Counted from the stretch's first letter, positions 51,323 to 61,329 are shown. The stretch: 64,000 nucleotides of DNA from Butyricimonas paravirosa (GCF_032878955.1 NZ_CP043839.1:2356001-2420000); one strand, 5' to 3'. Notes: generated by a model not told the origin, from the sequence alone. Numbers and translations: made by a program.

Positions 51323-52789
51323 TTAGTTTATGTCCAATACTATTGTATATTTTTTATTCCTCTCAAAATCACAATTATAAAGCAACAAGAAATCCTCTGC
51401 CACGGCAACTTCCCATTTCTGTCCCCCCGCCAAACACGGGTTATTTACACGTTTCGGGAAATAATAGGCAAACGGAATATCCGTCACGTGTTCCTGTTTC
51501 AATTTTCCTCCTCTCATCAATCCTCCGTCAAAATATTCATTGGTCGTGATCGTCACGAAACATTGTTTCCCTTTTATCTTGAAATCTACACGGAATCCTA
51601 ATGGTTTCGGATTTTGCATCTTTACATCCCAAGCCGGATCGCCATACAAAACAACTACATCCCGGTCATGTACAAATCCCATCTGGTCTTTCGTCGGCTG
51701 CTGACCCGTCACCGCCTTGAATTGTTTTTCAAACATCTCCCTCTCCCCAAAATCTATTTCCGAAAAAGGATAATTTACGGTCAACATTTTCGGATGCCAC
51801 TCGTTTTCCGTCCTCAACATATCCTGCTGGTTCAGATAAACGGCCTGCGCCAAGGTCAACCGCCCGGCATTGGCAACCCAGTATTTCAAACCTCCCCAAC
51901 CGTTCCGGCCATACCAAGTTGTAACGACATATCCCACCATGGAAGTTGCATCCATTCCGCTCAACCAAGCCACAGCCATACTCTCCGGGTCATTGTCAAT
52001 ATTCCCGATCAGACAGTTACCCGCCGCAAAATAAACTCTCGGGTGAGCCGTCCCTTCCAAAAACTCAGGAGTCATGAAGTCGGCATACAACCGCCCTCCC
52101 CGTGGTTTCAGATTACCAACCGTAAATGGCATTTCAAGATTTTTCTCGGTTGCGTGTGAAGAGGTTACCAGCAAATCGGGATCAATTTCTTTATATTTCT
52201 CTACCCATTTATTCAGTATTTCCCATTTATTGATCTGCTCATTCTTCACTTCCCCGTTGCGGGTTGTCTTCTCGCCCCAACCGCCGGGTGTTCCCCCGTC
52301 ATTCATAAATGCAAAACGATCAAAATATTTTCCACCGCTCAATTCTGCCGTCGTGTTCAATGCTGTATGAATCACAAAAGGTTTAGCGCTCCCCTCGACC
52401 ATTCGCATAGCATCTGTAGCTGAATACCCCGTGATAATTCCCCACAAGTAATCCGCATAAATATCATCATCTATTTCCCGACTCAAACGATGCCCTTCCA
52501 TGGCAAACTCCCGATTGAGGTTTTCCGGTTTTTCCACCACTGCCACGTAACGGGGAGTTAAACGCCGTAACTCCGCCAACAATTCTCGCGGCTGTTTGTC
52601 GTAATATAACACGGTTGCTTTATGTCTTTTAGCTAAAGCCTCTACCACTTTCATCCATTCCCCGTCAGCCTGAACCTTTTTCGAGGTAACAACCACATAG
52701 TCACGAACCTGTTGAGCTTTTACCCCCAATAAATTACAAGTCGTAAACAGCCAAACGGCAAACATTACAACTATCCGTTTTTTCATCAT
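51323..52789 (-). CDS. Putative C25-like (gingipain-fold, clan CD) exported cysteine peptidase
   Basis: A 488-residue protein with a signal peptide (to about Ala25). It looks like a distant member of the caspase/gingipain fold. It has an N-terminal Rossmann-like part (about 30-100), DDDIYADYLWGIITG (107-121), which matches the conserved segment before the C25 catalytic core, LLVTSSHATE with His212, and YFAAGNCLIG with Cys259. These sit where the C25 His-Cys pair belongs, and VVLYGDPAWDV matches the LxGDP element that closes C25 domains. A C-terminal Ig-like beta domain follows (about 405-488). The usual His-Gly is His-Ala here. No type IX secretion tail is obvious. Confidence in the export is high, in the enzyme class moderate. 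Confidence 0.6.
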   Translation of the reverse strand: MMKKRIVVMFAVWLFTTCNLLGVKAQQVRDYVVVTSKKVQADGEWMKVVEALAKRHKATVLYYDKQPRELLAELRRLTPRYVAVVEKPENLNREFAMEGHRLSREIDDDIYADYLWGIITGYSATDAMRMVEGSAKPFVIHTALNTTAELSGGKYFDRFAFMNDGGTPGGWGEKTTRNGEVKNEQINKWEILNKWVEKYKEIDPDLLVTSSHATEKNLEMPFTVGNLKPRGGRLYADFMTPEFLEGTAHPRVYFAAGNCLIGNIDNDPESMAVAWLSGMDATSMVGYVVTTWYGRNGWGGLKYWVANAGRLTLAQAVYLNQQDMLRTENEWHPKMLTVNYPFSEIDFGEREMFEKQFKAVTGQQPTKDQMGFVHDRDVVVLYGDPAWDVKMQNPKPLGFRVDFKIKGKQCFVTITTNEYFDGGLMRGGKLKQEHVTDIPFAYYFPKRVNNPCLAGGQKWEVAVAEDFLLLYNCDFERNKKYTIVLDIN

Positions 52790-52798
52790 ATTTCCAGA

Positions 52799-53764
52799 TT
52801 AATTAGACTGAGTTGCTTTAAACAAATCCTTATACCGTTCCATCCGCTCCGCTTCTATGGCATCCCCCATCTTTTTATATTTATCAGCGTTACCCCTATC
52901 GCCCACAAGAGCATACAAACGACCTAACAAGTTATAATAATTGGTCGAACCACCCTCCGCCTTCTCCTGTTCACTTATCCTCAACACGAATGACAAGACG
53001 CTGTCAATTAAATTCTTATTCAAATTTCTTTCAGAAAGGAGGGTCAAAACTGCTACAATATATTCACCCCGAACATCTGTCATGTGCAAGTTCGCAGCTA
53101 CTTCCAAGTCTCGAAACACCTGTTCGTTATCTCCTGTATGCAAAGCTTTAATAATAGCGAGTTTTAAACGCATTCCATCCTGTCCCAATAATTGCCCTTT
53201 ATTTACCAGATACGTCAATCGTTCCAGTTTTAATGAATCATACAATGGCCAAACATACCGTTCATCCTGGAAATGAGGCTCGCATTGTTTCTCGATCTCT
53301 TTGTTCAAATTTCGACTCAACACCATCAATACCTCATATCTCTTATCAATCTCATTATCCCCACTAACCCCACTTCCCAATCCTTTGAAAAGTCTCTTCA
53401 AACGTGCAGCCTTATCCTCCGGAGCGGAGCTTTCTTCCCGATCCCATTTCATTTTTTTCACAGCATAAATGCCATACTCAAAAACATTGGAATAAGGGTC
53501 TGCAAATACATATTTATTTAATAGCAAGTAAGTATCCTTATCTTCCACCTGCAACACCGGACACCGAGACATATATTCCTTTATCACCTGTTCTGCCTCT
53601 TTTCCCTTTCTCGCATCCTCCAAGGCCTCCACGTATTCCTTCACGACCTTAATGTCACGCTTGTTTACCGTGTATTTCTCTTTCAAACTTTCTAGGTCAG
53701 TTTGTGCAGATGCTGCTAAGCAGCATCCGACACAAACCAATATCATGATTGTCTTTCTCAACAT
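52799..53764 (-). CDS. Exported helical protein, thioredoxin-less paralogue
   Basis: A 321-residue protein read from ATG 53764 (MLRKTI), which gives a clear signal peptide to about Ala20; an ATG nine codons earlier would overlap the lipoprotein gene upstream. The mature part is all helical and aligns over most of its length with the C-terminal domain of the thioredoxin protein at 48636-49877. Matching segments are RDIKVVKEYVEALED/RDLAFLKEYVAALEG, IKEYMSRCPV/VLDYMNTIPV and KYKKMGDAIEAER/EFKKMDEKIRAEK. It has no thioredoxin domain. It may bind the same partner as its paralogue without redox activity. Confidence 0.75.
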   Translation of the reverse strand: MLRKTIMILVCVGCCLAASAQTDLESLKEKYTVNKRDIKVVKEYVEALEDARKGKEAEQVIKEYMSRCPVLQVEDKDTYLLLNKYVFADPYSNVFEYGIYAVKKMKWDREESSAPEDKAARLKRLFKGLGSGVSGDNEIDKRYEVLMVLSRNLNKEIEKQCEPHFQDERYVWPLYDSLKLERLTYLVNKGQLLGQDGMRLKLAIIKALHTGDNEQVFRDLEVAANLHMTDVRGEYIVAVLTLLSERNLNKNLIDSVLSFVLRISEQEKAEGGSTNYYNLLGRLYALVGDRGNADKYKKMGDAIEAERMERYKDLFKATQSN

Positions 53765-53787
53765 ATCTCTTATATTATACAGACGAA

Positions 53788-54747
53788 TCACTTTTTCAGA
53801 TTCTTAAAATAATCAGCACCCACCGGATCATTAGGACAATTAGCATTTTGCATCGCTTCAAGATCCATTGACAATACCCGTTGTAGATAAGGGATCAACG
53901 CAACAGCCCTCTCCAACATACGGGGGAATACCTCAAAATTATAATCCAACTCTGTCTTTGTCGTGGCCGTCAAGAAAGAAATATAATCAGCTAAATCCAT
54001 TTGTTGACCAGGCACTTTTATAGTCTCAACCTGAAAGCCAGTCGGTTGTGAACGAACATAACCATTCGAACGGAATATATAAACATTGGGGGAATATTTG
54101 CCTGCCGGATCTTCTGGCCAAGGAGCTAATATCATTATCTCCTCTTTTCCATTGGCTTTCTTCATGCGTAAGTTAAAAAAATCATCTGGTTGCTCCGTTG
54201 CTCCCAAATACAAGCGCGAAATCAACAAACTTGACAACTCCGCTTTCCACTTATCCCAGTCCTCATCCGTAAAATTATTCATTCTATCCCCAATACCAGC
54301 GAGAATAATACAATCTCCATTATCTAAGTAAATATCCACCACCTTGTCCGGATTATAATCATAATCATTACAAAGCGAATCACACAAAAACGTACGTACA
54401 AACCAACTTCCTTGTACCAAACTTTTATCTAACCCCACGAATATTCCATCCTGTATATGGTTAATAATTTTCCGAATCACTTCAGTGTTCTCTTCTTTTA
54501 CTGGAGTATACCATTTGTTAAAATAACCACTCCAATTCGTTACCTGAAAAGCATAGGGTTCAAATTTATACAAATAATACATACCCCACTCTTCCCAAGT
54601 ATTATAAATCAACTCATCCACCGAACCAGGTTCCCCCTTCGTCAAACCATATAACGGACCGGCTAACTCGGGATTTACCTTAACCTCCTCGGAACAGGAA
54701 ATCCCTAGGAACAAGATCATTATCAAATATATTGTAATCTTTTTCAT
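53788..54747 (-). CDS. Surface lipoprotein, probable inactive relative of Mx1-type zinc metallopeptidases
   Basis: A 319-residue lipoprotein (FLGISC, Cys18). The pattern SVDELIYNTWEEWGMYYLYKF near residues 41-61, split here as the usual start, and the C-terminal DLADYISFLTATTKTELD...FPRMLERAVALIPYLQ resemble the beginning and end of the putative zinc-binding metallopeptidase lipoproteins that often follow SusD. No HExxH motif is present, so the active site appears lost. It occupies the usual place of those proteins, 21 bases after susD. It probably binds cargo at the cell surface. The family link is my inference from short matches. Confidence 0.55.
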   Translation of the reverse strand: MKKITIYLIMILFLGISCSEEVKVNPELAGPLYGLTKGEPGSVDELIYNTWEEWGMYYLYKFEPYAFQVTNWSGYFNKWYTPVKEENTEVIRKIINHIQDGIFVGLDKSLVQGSWFVRTFLCDSLCNDYDYNPDKVVDIYLDNGDCIILAGIGDRMNNFTDEDWDKWKAELSSLLISRLYLGATEQPDDFFNLRMKKANGKEEIMILAPWPEDPAGKYSPNVYIFRSNGYVRSQPTGFQVETIKVPGQQMDLADYISFLTATTKTELDYNFEVFPRMLERAVALIPYLQRVLSMDLEAMQNANCPNDPVGADYFKNLKK

Positions 54748-54768
54748 ACTTTACAAATTTTAATATCA

Positions 54769-56379
54769 CTATTCGGGTTTAATCAAATTGCGCTCATTAT
54801 CATAACATCCATTGTTATAATCAAGTTCACTGCGAGGAATTGAAAGCACATAATTTTTACTTCCTTGCGGCAAAGTATAGGTTTCGTATTTATCCCAACT
54901 CGAATACCACTTGTGTTTCAATTCCGGCATCCCCTGTCTTCGCAAATCCCAAAAACGCATGGCCTCCTCGAAACAAAGTTCCCGACGCCGCTCTTCCCAG
55001 ATAAACTTCAACAAAGCTTGTCCATTCGAAAAATCCGCTGACGTTTTTTCCACATACACTTTCGGGTCCAAACGACACCGCCGTAAATTATTCAACAAAT
55101 CAAGAGCATCACTCGTCACTTCATTATTCTTACGTGTATAGGCCTCCGCCAGATTCAACATTACCTCCACACTCCGCCAATTCTCATGGAGAAGATTTTC
55201 GCTCGGTTTTGTGGATGTTGAACCCGACATTTGACGATATTTTATCGGATAATAATACTTGTACTTATAGGGTCTATCTTCTTCCCACATACTTTCTGCC
55301 TTTTTAGCCGGAATGTCCTTTAAGAAATAAGCTTTTTTCCGTAAATCTCCCTCTTCATAAGAGCGAATCAATGACGCATCCGTATTATGTGAAGGTCTGA
55401 ATCCCAATCCGAAAAGCTCTCCCGAGGTTGACAAATATTGATACGGAGAATAACTAGAGGTTCCGAATGTAAAAACGACTTCCTTATTTATAGTTCCATC
55501 CATCATTGTAAATATCTTATTACTAAGACCTTTCTCCGTTCCGAATAACGTTGTATCTTGATCGTTCAGATTCAAAATAATGGAATTCTGAGCCAAAAAC
55601 AATTTACCGGTTCGGATAACCTCATCCCAATTTTCTTGGAATAAAGCAATACGAGAAGCTAGCAACAGGATCGCCGGTTCAGAAAGCCGGTGTATATTCC
55701 CGTCAAACGTGGCAACTTTAATATATTTCTCCGCATTCTCAATATCCTCGTTAATCAAATCATACACCTCCCGAATGGATGAACGTCTTCTAGCAGCTAT
55801 ATCTATTTGCGGTTCCGTCCGGATAACCACTCCCGGCTCATCCAAGTTCTCTTTAGACCAAGGTAAAGCGTATGAATTCACCAAACACCAGTAATGATAA
55901 GCTCTCATCGCATAAGCTTGGGCTGCAAGAAAATTATAACTTCCCGAATCGGCCTCCACGTACACCATTTCAGGCAACGCATCTATAACCAAGTTACAAG
56001 CCAAAATATTCCCGTAACGACGCTCCCAAAAATTATCCGCATAACTCTTTATATCTCGTTCCCACTTGTAAGGTTCTTCGCCTTCTCCCACGCTAAAAGC
56101 ATCCACGGAATTTTTATCCCGGGTATCATTATTTTCATCATCCGGATCCAATTCCAGTTGTCCCATCTCCACATCGTCGGTCATCAAATATAACCAAGCC
56201 ACCTCGTCATCAAAATTTCGGGGAAAACCTTCTCTATACAACATCGGTAAAAACTCTTCCACTTTCCCGGGAATCAACAAATCTCCCGAATCCTCTTTCA
56301 AATAATCGTCACACCCAGTGAACAAAAGTATCCCTAAAAGCCAGTAGGTATATATCTTTACAAATCTTTTCATAATCAC
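54769..56379 (-). CDS. SusD/RagB nutrient-binding lipoprotein (locus 2)
   Basis: A 536-residue SusD-family lipoprotein; start at 56379 or the ATG two codons later. The signal peptide ends LLFTGC (lipidated Cys), followed by DDYLKEDSGDLLIPGKVEEF, the family opening. AAQAYAMRAYHYWCLVNSYALPW, EVMLNLAEAYTRKN and the late WEERRRELCFEEAMRFWDLRR are hallmark segments. It would bind ligand with SusC of the same locus. It starts seven bases after the susC stop. Confidence 0.94.
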   Translation of the reverse strand: MIMKRFVKIYTYWLLGILLFTGCDDYLKEDSGDLLIPGKVEEFLPMLYREGFPRNFDDEVAWLYLMTDDVEMGQLELDPDDENNDTRDKNSVDAFSVGEGEEPYKWERDIKSYADNFWERRYGNILACNLVIDALPEMVYVEADSGSYNFLAAQAYAMRAYHYWCLVNSYALPWSKENLDEPGVVIRTEPQIDIAARRRSSIREVYDLINEDIENAEKYIKVATFDGNIHRLSEPAILLLASRIALFQENWDEVIRTGKLFLAQNSIILNLNDQDTTLFGTEKGLSNKIFTMMDGTINKEVVFTFGTSSYSPYQYLSTSGELFGLGFRPSHNTDASLIRSYEEGDLRKKAYFLKDIPAKKAESMWEEDRPYKYKYYYPIKYRQMSGSTSTKPSENLLHENWRSVEVMLNLAEAYTRKNNEVTSDALDLLNNLRRCRLDPKVYVEKTSADFSNGQALLKFIWEERRRELCFEEAMRFWDLRRQGMPELKHKWYSSWDKYETYTLPQGSKNYVLSIPRSELDYNNGCYDNERNLIKPE

Positions 56380-56385
56380 TTCCTA

Positions 56386-59300
56386 TTAAAATGAAACATT
56401 AATACCCAAACTATAAGAAGGTAATATCGGAATATTCGCTTCCGGAGTCTCCGGATCAAGCCCCTTCCAATCCTTATGCGCCCACACGAACAAATTCGAA
56501 GCCTGGAAACGAATCATCATAGAAGATATTCCCATTCCCTTCAATAATTTCTCAGGCATGATGTAGCTTAACCCCACAGAACGTAAACGTAAGAAATCAG
56601 CCTTCGCCACGCGGAAATCCGACAAATCATAGAAATAGGTACACTCTTCAGCAGCACCCCGATCCTCGGCTGAAACATTACGTTCAAAATCCGAAGCTAC
56701 TCGATCATTATACAGAACAGGCACATCCGTGTATTTTTCATCACCGGGTTTTCTCCACCTTTTTTTCCAATTCGTAGATACATTGGCAACCGGATTCAAT
56801 GCAGAATTTTTATCGGCATACACACTCGGTAAACGTTTCACTCCACCCAAATTATACGTGAAACCCACGGATAGCGATAAACGTTTATCAAAAGTCAACT
56901 GCGTGTCGAACCCTCCGGAAAGATCCGGATAAATGGACCCGCTTTTCACCAGTTCCATGCGCTTCGGGTCAGCTGTATGCCACAATTTACCATCTTTCCC
57001 GTAGAATAATGGATACCCGTTTTCACTAGACAATCCCCCATAACGGAAAGAGTACATTGAACCTAACTTCTCACCCTTAATCGCTAAATTACCATCCAAC
57101 ATTTTATTAATGACCTCCAAATCGCTGTATAATTCATCGTTTGCCAAGGTCACCTCACTTGTATTTCTTCCGAAGTTTACGTTAAACCTCCAATTCAACT
57201 TCTTTCTTTGAATGATCTCCACGCTCAAATTACCTTCAAATCCTTGGTTATCCATCTCTCCTGCATTCATGTACAAACGTGATTTTCCATTAGATGTTGC
57301 CACTGTTTTTTCCATGATCAAATCTTCCGTATGTTTTTTATACACGTCCAAACTACCTGAAAGCCTTCCATTCCAAAAAGAAAAGTCTGCTGCAACGTTC
57401 CAAGAGGTCGTTTTCTCCCATCTCAAATCTGGATTAGGTAAACGGTATATCGTTGACTGTTCCAAGTTACTTGTTGTATTACGATCTCCTACTTCCAAAA
57501 TCAAATTAGGAGTAGCATCATCATGAATATTTCCTTGGATACCGTAACTACCTCTTACAGATACAAAATGTCCGTTTTGAGCAAATCGAGCCATGAAACC
57601 TTCATTCGTCAATAGCCATTTACCCGCAATGGACCATGTAGGTAACCACCTATATTTCGGGTTACTCCCAAATTTATTGGCCCCATCCGAACGAATATTG
57701 AAATTCATCACGTAACGATTGTTATAAGTGTACGTGGCCGAACCAAAAAATGAAGCCACTCTCGAAATCGAGTTCGTATTCGTTGGAAGCATTCTATCAA
57801 TATAATTGTTTACAAAATTGTCTGTATGCACTGGCATAAATCGTTCTCCATAAGTAGGAGTCCAACCATACCCCGTCGAACGTACCCCCTCGTACTTCGT
57901 TCCTCGCAACTCAGAACCAACAATTATATTCATATCATGAACATCAGCCAAAACCTTAACATAGCTCAAACCATTTCTCACAGTATACCCTGTCTTCACC
58001 GTATTTCCCTGCTCCAAAACACCTCCGTATGGTAGAGGAGATTTCCAATATTCATCATCATTTTCATCATATTGCTTGTAATCATAGGTACGAATGGAAG
58101 CAACACTACTAGATTCCTCTGTTTTCCAATCCCGCTGATTCGTCGATGAATTATGATAAGAAAAAGTTCCTTGATAAGATAGTCCATCATACAACTTTAC
58201 ATTCAAATTTAACAACGCGTTAAAATCATTCGATTTACTCTCCTTACCTGTTTCTGCCAACTCGTTCAACACGTTATACAAGTATTTTGAATCTTTCTTG
58301 TAAAAGTGATATTTCCCATTTTCCTCGTATGGCTGCACTGTCCGAGAAGTATTATACGCATAACTAAACGGGTTTACAACAGAATAACCTTCATTCTTCG
58401 TCGTGCTGAAATCAATTTTCGCCATAAAATTTACATACTTACCCACGGATGCATCCACACGAGCTAAAGTAGTGAAACGCTCGCTAACAGAACCTTTTGC
58501 AGCTCCTTGATTATTATTATAACCAGCAGAGAAATAATACTTTGTTGCCTCAGAACCTCCATTAATACTCAAATTATGCGAATGAGTTACCGCATTACGG
58601 AATAACACATCAAACCAATCTGTATTACGCTTCGCCATCTCCTCTGACCGAAGTGCAAACTCCTCTTTCGACATCCGACGATTAACCAACTCGTTCAATA
58701 GTCCCTCGTAAGAATCATCCGGATCCAACGATATATTTGAACTATATGATAATCCTTGCTCGAAAATATCCTTGGACAATTGCATACGTTCCGCAGAATT
58801 CATACGATCAAAATTCCGGTAAGAAGGACGTTCGTTTAGTACCACTTCACCATGATACGAAACCGTGGGCTTGCCAACTGTTCCTTTTTTCGTCGTCAAC
58901 ACGATCACCCCATTCGCAGCCTTTACTCCATAAATCGCCGTGGCAGAAGCATCTTTCAAAACCGTAATGGACTCTATATCCTGCGGACTAATTCCCGAAA
59001 TAGCATTACCTACTAAATATTCGGCATCTTCACTATTCAACTCCGAGGCTGTAATCGGAACATCTTGTTCCAAAATCACTCCATCAACCACCCATACAGG
59101 AGCTTTGTTACCGTTAATCGTTGAAGTACCCCGAATACGAATTTTAGGCGTAGCACTCGGCTCTCCCGAAGTATTCATAACCATCAATCCGGGGACTTGT
59201 CCCTGCAACATTTGATCAATAGAAGCAGCTCCCGCCATATATATATCATCGGTTTTCACTACCGAAACCGCACTGGCTGACTCTCTCCGATTTAATGTCT

Positions 59301-59952
59301 GATACCCGGTCACAACAACCTCATCCATATCCACCGCAGAATACTTCATTACGACATGCAAAGAATCCTGTCCCTGCCAAGTAATTACCTTTTGCTCCAT
59401 CCCCACAAAAGAGAAAAGTAATTTTTGCCCGACTTTATTTTCAATCATCATCCGGAATAAACCGTTCACATCCGATGCCACACCACGAGTTGTTCCTTCC
59501 ACAACAACAGAAACTCCCGGAAGAGGCATCCCATCCGTGTCGACCACTTTTCCCTTAATCAATTTTAGCTTAACATCATCCTTTTTTTGTGCAGACGGCT
59601 TAACAATTACCACTCCCTCTGCATACTCATAACTAAAAGGCAAACCCTCGAAAATACGATCCAACGCTTTCTCGAAAGGTTCATTCGTCAGAACCATATT
59701 GAGTTTCACGTTCAAACTTGCAATCTCTTCCTCGTTAAACACGAAATAAACTCCTGTCTGATTCTTCAACTCTTTAATAGTCTCCCTGAGACTTGCATTC
59801 TCTAATTTCAACGTCACAGATTGTGACGATACACTGGCTATCGCCGTAAAAGAGAAGAACATAGTCAAAAGCAAAGTCAATCTCATTGCTAAATAAATTT
59901 TTCCCCTCGCATTTTCAGGCGAGGCTTGTGTAGAATTTCGTCTTTTTTTCAT
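56386..59952 (-). CDS. SusC/RagA TonB-dependent receptor with STN domain (locus 2)
   Basis: A 1188-residue outer-membrane transporter. After a long signal region (to about residue 44) come an STN domain (about 50-115), a carboxypeptidase-regulatory-like domain (about 133-205), a TonB box and plug (MDEVVVTGYQTLNRRESASAV, IRIRGTSTINGNKAPVWVVDG, VLKDASATAIYGVKAANGVIVL) and a beta barrel ending YSLGINVSF. The STN domain couples it to the FecR protein encoded 108 bases upstream. The imported ligand is unknown. Confidence 0.95.
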   Translation of the reverse strand: MKKRRNSTQASPENARGKIYLAMRLTLLLTMFFSFTAIASVSSQSVTLKLENASLRETIKELKNQTGVYFVFNEEEIASLNVKLNMVLTNEPFEKALDRIFEGLPFSYEYAEGVVIVKPSAQKKDDVKLKLIKGKVVDTDGMPLPGVSVVVEGTTRGVASDVNGLFRMMIENKVGQKLLFSFVGMEQKVITWQGQDSLHVVMKYSAVDMDEVVVTGYQTLNRRESASAVSVVKTDDIYMAGAASIDQMLQGQVPGLMVMNTSGEPSATPKIRIRGTSTINGNKAPVWVVDGVILEQDVPITASELNSEDAEYLVGNAISGISPQDIESITVLKDASATAIYGVKAANGVIVLTTKKGTVGKPTVSYHGEVVLNERPSYRNFDRMNSAERMQLSKDIFEQGLSYSSNISLDPDDSYEGLLNELVNRRMSKEEFALRSEEMAKRNTDWFDVLFRNAVTHSHNLSINGGSEATKYYFSAGYNNNQGAAKGSVSERFTTLARVDASVGKYVNFMAKIDFSTTKNEGYSVVNPFSYAYNTSRTVQPYEENGKYHFYKKDSKYLYNVLNELAETGKESKSNDFNALLNLNVKLYDGLSYQGTFSYHNSSTNQRDWKTEESSSVASIRTYDYKQYDENDDEYWKSPLPYGGVLEQGNTVKTGYTVRNGLSYVKVLADVHDMNIIVGSELRGTKYEGVRSTGYGWTPTYGERFMPVHTDNFVNNYIDRMLPTNTNSISRVASFFGSATYTYNNRYVMNFNIRSDGANKFGSNPKYRWLPTWSIAGKWLLTNEGFMARFAQNGHFVSVRGSYGIQGNIHDDATPNLILEVGDRNTTSNLEQSTIYRLPNPDLRWEKTTSWNVAADFSFWNGRLSGSLDVYKKHTEDLIMEKTVATSNGKSRLYMNAGEMDNQGFEGNLSVEIIQRKKLNWRFNVNFGRNTSEVTLANDELYSDLEVINKMLDGNLAIKGEKLGSMYSFRYGGLSSENGYPLFYGKDGKLWHTADPKRMELVKSGSIYPDLSGGFDTQLTFDKRLSLSVGFTYNLGGVKRLPSVYADKNSALNPVANVSTNWKKRWRKPGDEKYTDVPVLYNDRVASDFERNVSAEDRGAAEECTYFYDLSDFRVAKADFLRLRSVGLSYIMPEKLLKGMGISSMMIRFQASNLFVWAHKDWKGLDPETPEANIPILPSYSLGINVSF

Positions 59953-59980
59953 ACATTTGGATACTTTGATTAATAAACGT

Positions 59981-60048
59981 AGCCTTTTGCCGAAGGCTGC
60001 TATTAAATTTTCAACATAGAACGGGGAATGCTGGAAACATTTCCCGTT
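59981..60048 (-). promoter_or_regulatory. Two leader hairpins upstream of susC (locus 2)
   Basis: AACGGGGAATG (60020-60030) pairs with CATTTCCCGTT (60038-60048) at 10 of 11 positions. A second hairpin, AGCCTT/AAGGCT, spans 59981-59998. The first resembles the leader hairpin of locus 1 in stem sequence and position. Confidence 0.55.
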
Positions 60049-60060
60049 TTTATGTTTCTT

Positions 60061-61224
60061 CTATTGCATCACTGAAGTTATTGTCACATTTCTTCCATTG
60101 ATAATAAATTTTACGTTAGTTGTTTTTTCTATCATATCTAGCACGCCATTTAGATCTTCATACTTCCGCACCACTCCGGTAAAACGACGCTTTTTATATT
60201 CTGATGCCGAAAAAGTAAATTGTACATCATACCATCGAGCCAATTGCACCACAATATCATCCAATTCCATATTCTCGTACTCAAATATTCCCCGCACCCA
60301 CGAGGTGTACAAAGAAAGTTCCACGGCTCGCTGGCTGATTGTTCCGGAATATTGATCTACCACGGCCTGATATCCCGGTTTTAATACCGCATAATTATCT
60401 CCGGAGGTTACTTGCACGGCACCCTGCTCCAAAGTTGTCAGAATTCCTTCATTTTCCGGATAAGCTGAAATACAGAATTTCGTTCCCAACACTCGCACGC
60501 TCACATCATTTACCCGCACGATAAAAGGTTTATTTTCGTCATGCCGCACGTCAAAATACACTTCCCCCTCAGCAAGCACCTCTCGCATATCTCCCGTAAA
60601 ACGAGTAGGGAATGTTAATCGCGAAGATGAATTCAACCATACCATGGTGCCATCTGCCAACGTGAAATGATATTCCCCTCCAACCGGAGCCGAAATGGTG
60701 TGATATACTGGTTTCTCTTCTATCTCGTCATTTACCTCCACGTTATCATATCGCAATTCATTCTTTTTGTCTTTCAAAACAGTCGCCCCGTACTGCCCGA
60801 TTACCTCTTGTAAATTATCTTGTGTCAAATCGACTTGTATCCCATCAGCCACGATTAGAGTCGCTTTCGTTCCTCCGGCATGCACCTTCGCCAATACGGG
60901 AGACATCTCTTCTGATTCCGGAGTATAAAAGAATACAAATGATAAAGCGAACAAGATCACAACAGAAGCTGCTACAACAACTTGAATACATCGTTGCTTT
61001 CTTCTGCGAGCCCGAATTTTTTCCTGTACACGTTTCAATGAATCAGGAGCCCCCTTGCTTGAACAAGCAACCATTTGATACTCACGCACCATTTTCACTC
61101 CCTCCATAAAAAGTTGTTTGTTTTCCTCCGCCTCATCCATCCACGCTCGCAACTCCCGTTCCTCGCTCTTATCCAAAAGTCCGGAGCAATAATCACCAAT
61201 CCAGTGCCAAATTTTATTGTTCAT
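60061..61224 (-). CDS. FecR-family anti-sigma factor (locus 2)
   Basis: A 387-residue membrane protein. Residues 1-78 are cytoplasmic (SGLLDKSEERELRAWMDEAEEN), one membrane segment lies at about 80-100, the FecR domain spans about 165-275 (LADGTMVWLNSSSRLTFPTRF, VRVLGTKFCISAYPE) and a DUF4974-type domain ends the protein (FTGVVRKYEDLNGVLDMIEKTT). It would hold the sigma factor until the STN domain of SusC signals. It follows the sigma gene by 105 bases. Confidence 0.94.
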   Translation of the reverse strand: MNNKIWHWIGDYCSGLLDKSEERELRAWMDEAEENKQLFMEGVKMVREYQMVACSSKGAPDSLKRVQEKIRARRRKQRCIQVVVAASVVILFALSFVFFYTPESEEMSPVLAKVHAGGTKATLIVADGIQVDLTQDNLQEVIGQYGATVLKDKKNELRYDNVEVNDEIEEKPVYHTISAPVGGEYHFTLADGTMVWLNSSSRLTFPTRFTGDMREVLAEGEVYFDVRHDENKPFIVRVNDVSVRVLGTKFCISAYPENEGILTTLEQGAVQVTSGDNYAVLKPGYQAVVDQYSGTISQRAVELSLYTSWVRGIFEYENMELDDIVVQLARWYDVQFTFSASEYKKRRFTGVVRKYEDLNGVLDMIEKTTNVKFIINGRNVTITSVMQ

Positions 61225-61329
61225 CTCAATCTCTTTTATATTATATACCGGAAGATTGAAAAAGAGATGACAACTTTTTTAGGAAAAATTGCAGGAAAAA
61301 TAATTTTAACAAAATGAAGGAGTAAAAAT

